The translations under genes and the position numbers were made by a program. Below are positions 1-12,399 of a DNA stretch of 64,000 nucleotides, in pieces; positions within the stretch are counted from its first letter, which is position 1; each line of letters begins with the position of its first letter. Location of the stretch: assembly GCF_024586455.1 (NCBI RefSeq), contig NC_065919.1:23102839-23166838 (forward strand), written 5' to 3'. This stretch comes from Bactrocera neohumeralis (taxonomy: Eukaryota > Arthropoda > Insecta > Diptera > Tephritidae). The notes beneath the pieces were generated by a model. That model was not told the DNA's origin and did not search any database. It saw nothing but the letters and a program-made list of their open reading frames with translations.

Positions 1-62
1 GTGTTGATGCGTTTTTTGGACGTCCTTCACGTGGACCTAAGTCATTATCCTGACAGAATTAA

Positions 63-698
63 GGGGTTACATGGGTTTACGGGTTTCAAAAGTTTGATTT
101 TTTTGTCTTATTTTGTCCAGAAAACTTCTACGCTCAAAGCAAGCTAGGCTAAGTGCGGCGGCTTCATACGCGTTTTTCTCTAAACTTTGTTTTTGTAGTC
201 GGTTGGCAAGATTTCTCTAGAATTACTCAACCGATCTTCATGGTCTTTGCACAGGCCTTTGAGATACAATTCTTAAAACTTGGACCAAGGATTGTTTTTC
301 GATCACAACTATTTGAAAAAAAAAATATGTCGCGAAATTTTCACTGAAGTTTTTATTTTTTTTTTGTAAAAATGTCTGCCAAAAGTTCAATTTTCAGTTT
401 TTTCCCTTCGTCCATGTTGTAAGTTAGGGTTTTACTACTAAAGCACTCATTTTTTCACTTTAATTGATCCTGTAAGGAGTTTTCCTGCCAACTCGGGCGC
501 ATATTTTTTCCAAGCGCTCACCGAGAACAGCATCGCTATAGCCGAGTTTAAAATATTTTTCCAAGAATTTTATAATTTCTTTGTGAATAGTGTATGTGTG
601 TAACAATAAAAAATTCTAATAAAATATTTAATTTTTTATGTGAGAAAAAAATTGTTGAAGAAAGGCTGTTTTTTACCGGAGGAAACCCATGTAACCCC
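63..698. mobile_element. TTAA-flanked MITE, family 1, copy 1
   Basis: A 636-bp non-coding element is bounded by TTAA at 59-62 and 699-702. Its ends are inverted repeats with 16 identical bases (GGGGTTACATGGGTTT at 63-78 and its complement at 683-698). It has no transposase frame, so it is a non-autonomous MITE. The TTAA target duplication is typical of piggyBac-type transposases, but these ends begin with GGGG rather than CCC, so the mobilising enzyme is unknown. A diverged inverted copy lies at 17869-18400. Part of its core (about 168-240) resembles another TTAA element at 45704-46110. Confidence 0.85.
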
Positions 699-702
699 TT
701 AA

Positions 703-1900
703 TGTTGCCGGCGGCTTTTCTCCAATCCGATCGTTTCCATTAACGTTTCTAAGTCTAGAAATTTTCACTTGAAAGATGTCGAGTTGTTTAGCCATCGAGC
801 TATAATCAATTGGTCGTTCGTTTTCAACCAGCACGGTCTTTATTAATGGCGGCGTTAACCCACTCTCATAGGAGCTCTAAAGGCACTCTCTAAACATACC
901 GGTATCAGTGAAAAGTTGGTGGATAAGTTTAGTAGGCTCTAGATGAAGCATAAAACATTCTGCAGAAAACATTTCCCCACCCAGACTTCAAACAATGTGG
1001 GACCTGCCACTAAGATCAAATCGAATTCGGTTCGCGGAGCTGCTTTGCTGATTGGCTCTTCCTCTCTTATTTATATATAAAAATATTTACATTTCACACT
1101 TTTGCTTGCAATAAAGGGAATATCCTTCGCATTCAGGCAAACAAATTTCGCCGTGAAAAAATATAAACAAAAGTGAAAACGGAAAGTGCAAAACGAAACA
1201 GCGGCAACAAAAGGAAAAACATGCAAAGCAAAAGAGAGATGTCTTAATGGAAAACATTGATGCAGCAGACGAATGCCACCTCGGCTTTTACCGGCAAGTT
1301 GTTTTGATTAAATATGTGCATATATGTGGCACAAAAACAAAGCATGCGCAAGGTGCCATAGAAATGTGTGTGCGTGAGTGTGTACATGTGCTTATGTGCG
1401 CAAAAAATATAAAAGCAACCGCTACACATTGGCAACTAATGCACTGCTGTTTGTTGCTGTTGTTATTGCTGCTTTATAAAGCTTTTCATTGCTTTACCTC
1501 CTACTTGCTTCAACATCTTTTGTTTTTGTTGCTGCTGTGGTGGAATGTTTTTGCTGTGCATTGCTTTTGTCATTAGCGTCACGGTTGGCAAACAAAATTG
1601 AAATGCTTTTCAGCGCTGCGCCACAGGAAATAACATTCTTTTGCAGCAACGAATGACTGGAAAATGTTGAAGATGCCGTGCAATGAGCTTGTCACCGTAA
1701 AAAGCTAGTAAAAATAAACGAATACATATGTGCTTTATTAAAGGATTTAATACTTGCGTTTCAGAAATTTTAACTTGCGACTTTGTGACTATTTCTAGAT
1801 CCTCACAACAACGACCTAGTAGCAATGCGCAAATTTAATTTACTTTTTTCAAAATTTATTCTTTCACTCCCATACCCTTTTTTTCTCATTTACATATTAT
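703..1900. other. Non-coding block with no recognised gene or transposon
   Basis: This stretch is moderately GC-rich from about 1000 to 1650, with TTG/CTG-rich runs that leave short open frames on both strands. None of those frames looks like a protein. I recognise no transposon. It lies upstream of the first visible receptor exon and may be upstream intron or 5' flank. Confidence 0.5.
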
Positions 1901-1906
1901 AGTATA

Positions 1907-2362
1907 AAGAAAAAACAAGAAAAAGCGGCTGCTCTGAAGCTGTTTTACCCTTCCAGGTGCATTTCTTTTAGTAACTATGTGTTCATTTTATATGGAAGCT
2001 ATATGCTATAGTAATCCGATCTGAACAATTCTTTCGGAGATTGTATTATTACCTTAAGCAGTAATCCATGCCAAATTTCGTAAAGATATATCGTCAAATG
2101 CGAAAGCTTTATGTTAAAGAAAATGTGCAATCTTCTTGAAAGAAAATGACGTTTGCAAAGTGAAAACGATATCTTAAAACTGAGGGACTAGTTCGTATAT
2201 ATACAGACAGACGGACAGACGGACAAACAGACAGACGGACATGGCTAAATCGACTCAGCTCAACATACTGATCATTTATATATATACTTCATAGGGTCTC
2301 CGACGCTTCCTTTTGGGTGTCAAAAACTTCGTAACAAACTTAATATACCCTGTTCAGGGTAT
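1907..2362 (-). mobile_element. mini-me/DINE-like element, reverse orientation
   Basis: A copy of the dispersed family also seen at 26655, 39527 and 57503, here in reverse. It carries a GACA/GACG run at about 2203-2240 (the complement of the GTCY repeat), then the conserved core that reads GAGTCGATTTAGCCATGTCC in the forward copies, a short TA run, and an 18-bp terminal palindrome at 2345-2362. Dipteran mini-me elements are known for a conserved core beside (TA)n and (GTCY)n tracts and are grouped with the Helitron-related DINE-1 class. I assign it by that recollection; no coding capacity is present. Confidence 0.75.
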
Positions 2363-2589
2363 AAAGAGTATAAATTTAGTAAAGTCTGCTTCAATTACTA
2401 AAACAATAACGATAATTAACCTATATTTATCATTAAATAAATATCCGTTAATCGATTAAGGCATATTTATTAATACCAACTACGTTTTGTCTAATAACAG
2501 AACAAACCATAAGATCTGCAACCTCATCATAGTACTTTTAAGCAAGTTTTTCGACATTACTTCTTTTACTTTATCGGTGTAGACACTAC

Positions 2590-2900
2590 TTACGCGGTTA
2601 TAGCAGAGTTACCACAGCGCGCCAGTCGTTTAATCTTTTGCGCTGAACTATGTCAATGTCCTCATATATCTCATACAGCTGATCGTTCCATCGAATGCGA
2701 TATTCGCCGTGGCCAAAGCGCAAAGGACCATAAATCTTTCGCAGAACTTTTCTCTCGAAAACTCGCAACGTCGACTCATCAGTTGTTGGCATCGTCCAAG
2801 CCGCTGCACCATATAGCAGGACGGGTATAATGAGTGACTTATAGAGTTTAGTTTTTATTCGACGAGAGAGGCCTTTACTTCTCAATTGCCTACTCAGTCC
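2590..2900 (-). pseudogene. RTE-like LINE reverse transcriptase, C-terminal fragment
   Basis: On the minus strand an open stretch of about 95 residues reads like the end of an RTE-clade reverse transcriptase. It has a lysine-rich stretch, then PVLLYGAAAWTM, then RVFERKVLRKIYGP, then RIRWNDQLYEIYED. These are thumb-region motifs of RTE-type retrotransposons. The catalytic palm and the endonuclease are missing, so this is a 5'-truncated dead copy. It sits directly beside a different LINE tail (2911-3560), giving a small cluster of LINE 3' ends. Confidence 0.7.
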
Positions 2901-2910
2901 GAAGTAGCAC

Positions 2911-3560
2911 CTATTGGCAAAAGCTATTCTGGGTTGGATTTCGAGGTGGGATGTCTGTCAAATGTTTAAGCTTTGATTCCGCAAACGCGGGACAATAAAA
3001 AAGAAAGTATTGCGATGTTTCCACCTCGTCTTCTTCCATACAGTTTCTGCAGCTGGCCCCCGGAAAGATTTCTAACCTAACAGTATAGACGCCGATAGGC
3101 CTTTGGTCTGTTAAAATTACTACAACTATGAAGGGATCGGTTAGCCTTACTGGGAGCAAAGAGCACATACAATTAATGTTGGTCCAAAATGATTTACGAC
3201 AACTCGTGAACCGATGGTAATCCAGGTTGGGCCAAGCTCCTGCGAGGCTCAGCTTTCCAGTAATTGAACACACGAAGAGAGGGGAGCCTTGCCCATTGCC
3301 ATTCTACTGATACCGGCGCTAAGGTAACTTTTCTTCCCAGCTCATCAAATTTATAGGTTCCTGCGATTCCGCTGTAGTCTGGTACCCATACCTGTTTTAT
3401 CACAATGCCATTGATAAAGGGGTTAGGCCATCCTTTACCAGCCGTAAACGCTTGGTTAGTGAGCTCTTGTCTGCTATCTCCGCGCTGATATCTGAGTGGA
3501 TTGTCAGTTCTCTGAAGGAAGCAGCAGTGCGGGACAGTAGACATGCAATAGTAAGGAAGT
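2911..3560 (-). pseudogene. Jockey/I-type LINE relic: RNase H and cysteine-rich tail
   Basis: Two overlapping minus-strand frames together give the C-terminus of a non-LTR polyprotein. One (within 3194-3544) contains QVWVPDYSGIAGTYKFDELG, a decayed form of the RNase H end motif WVPGHSGIxGNxxADELA; the glycine-histidine pair is changed to DY. The other (2911-3273) contains the cysteine motif CRNCMEEDEVETSQYFLFYC, typical of the tail after RNase H. The frame change between them and the lost histidine show it is inactive. Clade placement (Jockey, I or R1) is approximate. Confidence 0.7.
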
Positions 3561-5870
3561 ATGAAATGGAAGTTGATAGAGAGTTCTTTACAATAAACCC
3601 TTCCACCAACCTTCCCACCAAACTTTGAATATGCTTACTGTCCACTACTCTAACGGCTTCTACATATCCACATCTCCCTCGGAAGTATATGGATGGAGAA
3701 AAGGCCGCCAGAATTTGTTGAGGCAACTTCAAGATCTAAACGATGCCGCATGAAATCAAAGCGTGCAAGGATTTTCGAATGGTCAAACATGTGTTAATTT
3801 CGAAAGCCCAGATTCTCTGAATCTGAAAGCAGATGCGGTATACAGTCAAATCGTGACATATACAGATATACAGACTAAATTTATGTTAATTGCAGTCTCT
3901 GAAGGAACAGCTAAGTATCAGTGCATACATTGAAATTCGTTATTTTTTTCTATTGGCCGTATGCAATTTTACACTAGCTTCAATTATCAAGAATGTCCAA
4001 AGAAGTTAAGCTAACTGATCACTAGAACCTCTACTGTCTAAATAGTAACCATCAAAGATCGTCTTCAAAGCTTTCAAAGTAACTACAGGTTAAGTTTCCC
4101 ACCCTAAAGTGTAAGAATTAGAAAACGGCAAACAACCATCAAAAACATCGTAATTCTTCCACAGGTTTCTAAGTGCTTAAAAGAACTGCGCACACGGAGT
4201 TCGTGTAATGATCTCATCCCATTTGTGGAATTCCTTTCGCCAAGCAACCATGCGTACCGCAAACTGCCAGAAATAAGCTGCCTCATTTGCTTGCATCATT
4301 TAGCAAAATGTTACTGCCATTACGTGCAACAACAATAAAAGCAGCAAGTAGACAACCGGCTATAAAATGCAACGGTACTGCATGTACAGTAATTGTAAGT
4401 GGAGGGGCGGCGCTCGCTGAAAATGTAGCGAAACAATTTGTCCGCATCGAAAAGCAACGAAAGAGTAGTTTGAAAAACGGATATTTAAAATTTTGATGCA
4501 CATTAAGCGTTGCCGTTTCGTTTTATTTTTACTTTTATTCTCTTGCCACACATTTTAAAGTTACATTTTCATGGCGCGTTTCATGGCAATTTGTGCGAAT
4601 GTTTGTGCAAATGGTGCATGCAATGCTGGGGCATGTAAGTGACATATTTGCAACAAATGGTTTGGCGCTATGTTCAACAGCGCCACATCAAATTGAGGTT
4701 AGGGTAGATGTGCAAGGGGCAATTCTATTACGCGGGAGTATCTGCAATTGAGGTGTAAAGTCAGTAGTTACCGTTAAAGTCAGTTAAGGCGTTTACACTT
4801 CATAAAATGTAACAGGTAACCATGAAGTGCGCGGTCATTTTGCTACCTGATAGATTTTTGTCCATCAAGCTGGCGCATTTTGCTTTTTTAAGTTGGCAAC
4901 ACGTGTAAAAGTGTCTCTAAAATTATGTTGGCTCACAGAAGGTTCAAAGACTTGATTGAGTTTTGATTGTTGATTGATATTAAAGAGAACCAGCATGTTT
5001 TCAGGTTTGGTTTTCTGTACAGTATGCGATTTAATATCCGGTCCACGGAGATTCTATTTTCAATGTGGTTTCTTGGATTTAATCTTCTGACTAATTTTCC
5101 TCTTAAATATCTAAGATATAGATAAAAGAAACTCAGCTTCAAATATGAAATTAACATGATAAGTTTAGAGGGGAGTCTACCGTCAGAATTTAAATTCAGC
5201 TCGATTCATTTTGTCTGTCATTGGAGATGTGATAAGGCTTTATCTCCTTGCTGATACCACTATCTTTGACTAAAACCATTGAAATGGGATAGAAAAGGTT
5301 CAGTACATTGGTAAAACACCCATTTGCAAAGGAGGCTCTGATTGATTTTCATGAAACTATGAGGCTATGGGGCTCCTGGTGACTGAGCTGACTTTGGTAT
5401 TTGTTTTGATACTTTTGATTTTGATTACTGTCATCTAGTTAAAGCTTAAGAGCCGTTTTCTCAATATTTGATTAAAAAAGATCTTTATCGAAGAAGGACT
5501 CTTGATTAAGTTAAACAGAAGTTAACTAAAAAATCGCTAGCCAAAAATTTCGAAAAGAGCCCTTAAAGGATATTTTTACTAAAAACTTATTTTGGTAAAG
5601 ATGATGGCGCAAAATGATCTCTCTTTAGTAAAGACTACTGTGATAATGTGTGGCATCACATACAAGTATGTGCGACCAGTTTTTTTAAATATTCAAGTTA
5701 GCTCCCATTGATCATTGATAGTCACACTTTCCCTTTTGAGAAAAAGTGTGAAACTAACTGTCCCCAAAGTCACTTAACAGTAGTTCCAGGAAACGGGTTT
5801 TTTCGAGGGGTTGGACTACAGGGAAAGTGCTGTTGTGAGAGTAGATATGTTGGGGGAGTAATCTGCTAAA
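3561..5870. other. No gene recognised
   Basis: AT-rich sequence with only short frames. About 3561-3800 may be the decayed upstream part of the neighbouring LINE, but I cannot align it to a motif. The 4290-4700 segment is slightly richer in GC and CA and looks single-copy. Nothing else is supported. Confidence 0.4.
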
Positions 5871-5879
5871 TCTTACCTA

Positions 5880-6385
5880 CTCCGATCTCATGTCTCTCCT
5901 ACGGGACCACTGGACAAAGTATTACTTCATGGGAGAGAGGAAGACATTTAAATATCCTCTATTGTACGGACAGATTGACCCCTAATATGTTGTAAATGTC
6001 TCAGTCTTGCATAAATAGAGCTGTCGCTGCACTGACAGCTTTCCATTTTACAGAGGACTCGCACACAACTACCTCCAAATGTGGTTTCCAGTTTTTCTCT
6101 TATACTTGAAAATCGAGTGCCATGATAGAGTACATGTTCAGAGTCTCCTAAACACTCTTTACACGTCGGACAATATGGACTAAGATCATGATGATATTTG
6201 TATAGGTAACTTCTAAAGCATTCACGGCCATTGAGTATTTGGATCAGGTGGAAATCCAAGTCCCCATGTTGTCTACCTATCCACGAGTATATGTCCGGAA
6301 TCAGTCGGTGGGTCCACCGTCGAGGTAGACCTCTCTGATAAGTTACATATTCACGTGAATTCATCTCTCTGGATCTCAATTGGCG
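5880..6385 (-). pseudogene. R1-like LINE 3' end, copy 1
   Basis: A minus-strand frame of about 143 residues matches the C-terminal region of R1-type retrotransposon polyproteins. It has RRWTHRLIPDIYSWIGRQHG, then FHLIQILNGRECFRSYLYKY, then the zinc-binding pattern YCPTCKECLGDSEHV with further decay. The reverse transcriptase is absent. Its 3' part is repeated, diverged and in the same orientation, at 37740-38135, so the two are copies of one family. R1 elements usually insert in 28S rDNA; this one is outside rDNA, as is common for R1-clade relatives and dead copies. Confidence 0.72.
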
Positions 6386-7270
6386 GCATACTGGCTAATA
6401 CCTCATCAACGTCACTTGATATTGTTCGGAAAGCACTTATCACGCGTATTGCAGAAAGCTTATGCCTGCGTTGATTGATCTAGCACATCATTTTATGTCT
6501 AGCTTCTGCATCCACATTGGAGCCACATATAGTATAACTGAACTCATTACCTTAGCTATTAAAAATCGTCGGCTGGAACGCACACAGCCTTTATTTACCA
6601 TCATTCTAGATAAAGCATCATATACATTATTTTATTTGCTTAACATTCCGTATTTTCAAGGGTGCCTTTGTTCTGAGTCTTTTCACTATTACACCGGTAC
6701 TTCAACTGTGACTGTGATTATATTTGCTCACTTTGCTCACTTTGCAGCATAACCTACTTTCTGTTCAGCCAGCTTAAACTCATGGTAGCAAGCCAACTTT
6801 TTTATAAAGTAGTATTGTCTCTTTGATAATCCGCCGGCTTTTTGGATTGGTTACTCCAAGTTAGTGCTTTCGTACACTTAACCAATCGTGTCGAGTATGC
6901 ACAGTCGTCGATATGATGAAGATTCCACTTTCCACTGTGAAAAGCGTTCTATACTTTTCTGAAGTTTTTTGCGTCCGAAACTAGGTTGGTATAATTCTGA
7001 TTTATCTTAGTTGGCGGTACCTCTTCAACTAGGTAACTGCGAGAATGATTTCCGTAAGAGCATTCCAGCAGAGACTGCTTGGCCAGAATTGAGTTGTAAT
7101 TCTTAACCGGGATTTGCTGTTCATTTATTTTGTTGTTTGTGGAATTTGTTGTTCAGTAGAGAAGACATCACGTAATTGTCGCGAAGAAAACCACCTTTTG
7201 GAACCTCCTGTGTTCGAGTTTTGGAAAAACAGCAACGGGAAGAAAATCACCTTTCTTGTTGTTATTGTTA
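6386..7270. other. No gene recognised
   Basis: The stretch between two LINE relics contains one 96-codon frame at 6462-6752 that does not resemble any protein I know and has no coding-like features. I treat it as non-coding. Confidence 0.4.
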
Positions 7271-7279
7271 TAACGGTTA

Positions 7280-8540
7280 TCAATCCCCGTTAGGATGGTA
7301 AGGGTTATCTGTGTTGTCGTCGACGTCATCTAATGGGAGGTCCAGGAAACGTTCTGTTTCGACGGGGTCGGACCATTGGGAAAAGGGTGTTAGATGGGTG
7401 GTGTTGGTAGGGCATGCAAAGAGGTGGTCAGTGTCATGCGGAGACGCGTTGCATGCAGGACATACATTGGGTATGTCACGGTCTATTATGGATAAATAGG
7501 AGTTTAACCTGCTAAAATATCCAGAACGAAGTTGCGATGGGTGGTGGTTTGACTCAAAGAATGCCATACACGGGAAGGGAGTCGGTGAAGGTGTTTATGG
7601 CTCCACTGTGAATACCGGTCAGTACCTGTCGAAAGTCAGTTGCGTCCGAAGTCCGGTCGGCATACTGTACGACGTCATCGACGTTGTCAAGGAAAGACCT
7701 TTTGATGCTCCTAGGAGGCGGTTCCGCTCCAAGCAAATGGCTGCAAGGGTGATTTCTACGAAAACATCCCAACAGGAACTGCTTGGAGAGGAGTTCATTA
7801 TGCTCCTTAACTGGGAGCATAAGCGTCTCACTATGAAGGTGTTCGATGGAAGACATCAAAAGGCATCCCGTCGTGGTCCGGAGTGCAGTATTTTGGCAGG
7901 TCTGAGTTTTCTCATCTGCATACCACTGCATTTAGGCGACCATATTGGTGCTGCGTAGTTGAGGACCGGCCGGCCGATTGCCTTATATGTTGCCAACATC
8001 GTTTCTTTGTCTTTTCCTCATGTGCTGCCGGCTAGCGACTTAAGGATTTTGTTGCAGCTCTGTACAGTCGTATGGGGAGTGAAGAAGCATAGCCTATCAA
8101 AGGTTACACCTAAAATCTTTAGGTTATTGACAGTCGGAATTTTGACGCCATCGACTGCAATATTAAGTTCAAGTCTATACTCCTTCGTCCAGTTCGTAAA
8201 CATGATCGCTGGGGATTTGGTGGGGGAAAGTTTGAGGTTCCGTGCAGTGAGGAAACCAGAAAGGTCGGAGAGGTAGTTGTTTAGTTTCGAACACATGCCA
8301 TCGATTCCACCTTTGGAAATACTCGGTATAATTATTTTTAACTTAAAAATTTGGCCTCGAAATAGAACGGATGCTTGAACACCGCTCAGCCATGCTTAGT
8401 TTGTTCAGTATTTCCTAATAGCGAGCGTGATTGACTGGATCAGAAGTGTTTGATAAGTCCAACGTTACTAGGATTGTCCTTTCACAGAGTTTTTCCGTAG
8501 AGGTCACAAGTTGTCAGAACGTTTGTGACTGGACGGAAGA
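7280..8540 (-). pseudogene. Jockey-superfamily LINE reverse transcriptase, 3' half
   Basis: Minus-strand pieces in shifting frames reconstruct the end of a non-LTR polymerase. From right to left: a palm piece TILVTLDLSNTSDPVN at about 8440-8480 (a decayed form of the motif holding the first catalytic Asp); the thumb region LNNYLSDLSGFLTARNLKLS (8018-8296); TCQNTALRTTTGCLLMSS and LPVKEHNELLSKQFLLGCFR (7554-7931); and the cysteine tail PNVCPACNASPHDTDHLFAC (7280-7567). The YxDD box is not visible. Frame changes and stops show it is dead. A shorter copy in the opposite orientation lies at 43010-43330. Confidence 0.82.
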
Positions 8541-10472
8541 CATGTTGGTGATTAGCCAGGTACTAATGGTTTATAAAGTTCAGAAAAAGCAAAGCTTCAA
8601 GCATCTTCTTTCTTCGTCTTCCTCGTTCTTCTTCCGTTGCTTAGGCAACTCTGTCTGAATATGTAGCTAACCTCTACCGAAGGGATCGGCTTTGTAATTT
8701 TATCTAACTTAAGCTATGACATTTTGAAAATGTCAGTAAAATTTACTGTTTTATTTGTTGAGTATCATATAAAGACTGAAAATAAGGGAAGCTAAAGAAT
8801 TATACTAATAATTTTGGTAAACATCAGCCGTTTTCAACCAAATCAAATTGAAGCATCAAATACCGATCTGTTACCTAAAAAATTGAACTTACATAGTACA
8901 TATATTAAATTAAATATATTATTTTATATTTGAAATTGCAATTATGTCAGTGAAATGTTTGCCCACTTCATGCTCTGACACGAAAAATTTTCCGCTCAAT
9001 TCAATTTTAAGCCCGAAAGCACATACAAACTAGCAGCAAACTACTAAAAACCAGCTTAACGGTTAAATGTGCATGTGAAAAGTACCATATATAAAGTACC
9101 GTTTGAGCTTCGCTCATGCGAGCGAACGCAGAAAACACAATTTGCACCAACTGTCACCATAATGTGGCATTTAACGCCATTATACAAATGTGCTGATTAA
9201 ATTTGTGAGCGCACAAAAGCAAAAAGCGCTGAAGAAACGGCAAACGGGCTACGGCATTCGAAATCTTCAGAGCTGGAGTTCGGCTTGCGAGGCATAAAAG
9301 GAAGCCACACACACACACACACCACTGAAATATTTGCTTGCAACGAAAACCCAAAAACCGAAACAAAAGCAAAGTGCTCTGTACAAACAGGCTGAACACG
9401 GCAGCGGTGTGGCAACTATTATACATGTGTGGCACATTAAAACATGCATACACACACACACATTCACACATTCGAAAACACTTCGCAATGCAAAAGTTCG
9501 CACACGTAAATTGTTATGAGATTGTTGCCGGCGTTGTTGTTGTTTGCTTTGGCGCTTTGTACTTGCAACTGCAACATCGCGCAAATAGCATTGTGAATGG
9601 AATGGCAAGCGCTACATAAGCTTTTAAGCCCAACCAACCACCCGCTCCGCCGACTGGCAGGCTGCCTGACTGGCTTAGCGGCTGGCGGTGTCTGGATCAG
9701 TTTGGCTTTTCCGCGCCACACTTGCCACGTAACAATGCAACACTTGCAGCAAAACACCGTGTGGGCTACAATGAAATTTATGTTAACGGTAATATAGTTG
9801 ATGGCGGCTGCAACGTACGCGCTGCGTGCGGTGCGGAATAGAAATGAGCGCTTAGATTTGTTGCAGCGGTAGGAACTTAATACGGTTCGTGTTGTACCTG
9901 CTGTGGCGCGCTTAGATGGACGTGCATTTGGTTGCGTGCATATTTAAGGTTTTAATTGCAATTGCGTACTTCAGAGTTTGGACCACTACAAAGTAAACAT
10001 CAACATAATAATCAACTTTGTATTTCGGGCATGAATATGTGTTTGTTTGATTGTTACTTCTGAACTATAGAACTAGTTGTGTGTAAATGTACACCACCGC
10101 ACAGTAATGTTCATGGATACACTTTACAGCTGAATATTAGCCGGTTCCAGTTCCGGAATTTGGCAGAAAACTTGACTTCGAGGCAAATAAACGATTACTT
10201 AAAAGAGAGCAAGGTAGCGAAAATAATTCCTCAAGCACATTGATTAGATATGTTTACTTACTTAATATTTAATATTAAGCGCTTTAGAAAGCGGTATTCC
10301 GGAAATTTAATTTAATTTTTAATTCAGAAATATTTTGGTATATCTTTAATTCTATATATATATATCTTTAATTTGAAAAAAAAAAATAATTTAACTATCG
10401 CTTTTTGTGATTTTTAACTCGTCTGAAACCGTACTACAATAAATATTTAGAGATGGTATCAGAACTGGAAAA
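8541..10472. other. Non-coding block, GC-richer and CA-rich at 9.0-10.0 kb
   Basis: From about 9000 to 9980 the sequence is richer in GC and appears single-copy. It has a (CA)n tract at 9306-9322, further CA runs near 9450-9475, and CAA/TTG runs near 9530. Several overlapping frames of 60-113 codons are open on both strands only because stop codons are rare in this composition. I see no gene. Confidence 0.45.
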
Positions 10473-10474
10473 TA

Positions 10475-10984
10475 CAGGGTGGCTCAAAACTAATCCTCCT
10501 ATCAGAAGATGCTATAAATTTTGCAATTGACCTCTAATGTCAGTTCTGTTTTGACATTTGTGTAGTAAACACATGCAAAATACACGTAAATAAACAGTGG
10601 TACGCTACACTGCGTGCCACAACCGATATGCTGAAGGATGCCTTTCCCGGGCGCCTAATCTCCCGGTTTGGCGATTTGCACTTTTTGAAGGCCTTATGTC
10701 AATAAGCCTCAGACTCTTGCAGCTCTTAAAGACAATATTCGTCAAGAATGTGAGGACCTATCGCCGGAAGTTCTGGCCAAAGTGATGGAAAATGCCATAA
10801 AAAGGGCTCAAACGACAATCAACTGTGGCGGCGGCCATTTACATTATATCATATTCTCGACTTGATGTAAAAAAATTTAAGAGACCAAATAAAAATAATC
10901 CACTAGCAGAATCAAAGTTTTTAATTTTTTAAAAAAGTTTTTCATTTTCCAAAAAACATCGGACAGTAATTTTTGCGCCACCTG
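10475..10984 (+). mobile_element. Tc1/mariner-like DDE transposon relic with inverted ends
   Basis: The ends are imperfect inverted repeats: CAGGGTGGCTCAAAACTAAT at the left and the complement of CAGGTGGCGCAAAAATTACT at the right. TA lies just outside the left end, and TTA follows the right end. Inside, 10707-10865 (+) reads as the last 52 residues of a DDE transposase with its own stop. Segments include PQTLAALKDNIRQECEDLSP and EVLAKVMENAIKRA, and it ends in YIIFST. The catalytic domain is deleted, so this is an internally deleted, non-autonomous copy of about 510 bp. Confidence 0.78.
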
Positions 10985-10989
10985 TTATA

Positions 10990-11400
10990 TAGATATTTTT
11001 ATACTTTGAACAGAGTATGCAATGTCGGTGATCCTACAAAGTAAATATATAAACAGTCGAATAATTAAAGTTTTGAGATATCGGTCTGAAATCGCCCACG
11101 TCCTTTTCTTTGGAACCGCCTATGTAAGACAACTAAAGCACATATGTAGCTGCCATATAAACTAAACGATCAGAATGAAGGGCTTATGTAAACACTCGTT
11201 CGTTGGACGAGGTATCTTCAGCAAATCAGCGAAGGATTGTTGTTCAAAACCATGCCGCGATTTCCTAAGATATTGTTTTCAGCATATATGCCATAGCATA
11301 TATGTAGCTGCCTTTCAAACTTGACAACCAAATGCGAATAGGGATCTTCTTCTACCTTTTTGCCATAAAAAATTTGCTTGTGAAGGTTGTCTTGTTTTAA
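10990..11400 (+). repeat. Degenerate mini-me/DINE-like repeat
   Basis: It opens with a TTTATACTTTGAACAGAGTATG-like start resembling the terminal palindrome of the family. It then contains the recurring AGCTGCCATATAAACTAAACGATCAGAA-type segment, seen in cleaner form in the copies at 27061 and 57750. The GTCY core is lost. I count it as an old copy in forward orientation. Confidence 0.55.
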
Positions 11401-11569
11401 TTGAAAAGACTTTTTAAACTGCTACTACTACTTTTTGTTAGTTTTTTTTCGAATAATATTGGAGTGTACACCATTTTTTGATCCCTGAAGAATTGGTTAC
11501 ACCGCTTTTTAAAGATGATATTTTCAATTCTATATATTATCATTAAAATGATACAGCTGTGGGCAAAAA

Positions 11570-12165
11570 ATAGTAAGACTTTTTGATTTAAAGTTCAGAA
11601 TGTTGGTAAAGGCCTTCGGTGATAATTGTTTATTGCGATCAAGTGTTTTTGTTGGTATAGAAAATTAAAAGTGGGTCGAGAACACATTGATGACGAATTA
11701 CATCCAGGACGGCCTTTAACATCAACTGATGAACAACCCGTCAATAAAATATAGAAATTTATTTATTTATTTATTTGTTTATAATAATTCATATAACAAA
11801 AAAAAGAGTTTTACGGCCTTTAACATCAACTGATGATCAACCCGTCAATAAAATAAAGAAATTATTGCTTGAGAATGAATAATTAATAGTCAGAGATCTT
11901 GCTGGCATCGTTGGATGTCGGAAGTTTCAGTGAAACCCATTTAGCACGTATGTTCGGGCCTGAGAAAAGTGAAAGCACGATTGGTTCCAAAATCACTAAA
12001 ATTTTTTCGAAGATATCATGAAATGTATTATTACTGACGATGAGTTTTGGATCTGTGCTAACGTGCCGGAAAGAGACGATCAATCGCCCGAACATCGTAG
12101 AAAAGGTGAGCCGAAACGAAAAGTTGATAACTGTCATCTGACAAACGCTTGACAGCTTCATCTGG
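11570..12165 (+). pseudogene. mariner transposase relic with an internal tandem duplication
   Basis: Plus-strand pieces in several frames spell decayed mariner motifs. They are a helix-turn-helix end with REHIDDELHPGRPLTSTDEQ (about 11670-11740), then LIVRDLAGIVG near 11885, then KCIITDDEFWICANVPER (about 12017-12072), where the first catalytic Asp region is usually GDE. A segment of about 47 bp covering the STDEQPVNKI region occurs twice, at 11712-11758 and 11816-11862, separated by an A/T-rich (TTTA)n stretch. No C-terminal domain is present. Confidence 0.72.
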
Positions 12166-12399
12166 CAGCTACCAATTCACATTCACTTGACAAATGCCAA
12201 CCATTAGTCCGACAGATGCCAGTTTTTTGTGATATTTTTATTATAAAAAGTCGAGGGTTTTTATTAGTTTTTCCCTCTAGAGTTTGAGAGAATATTTTTA
12301 GCATTAATTAGTTCTTTCACTTCGGCCAATTGTATACTTCTTCAAATTATAATATCTGAGTATCCAGTACAGTAATTAAATAATAGGTGATCTTTTTTC

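Noticed and set aside
1247..1576. 109-codon frame with a leucine-rich run
   Set aside because: The leucines come from a TTGCTG/TTGTTG repeat. An antisense frame overlaps it. It is not a credible membrane protein.
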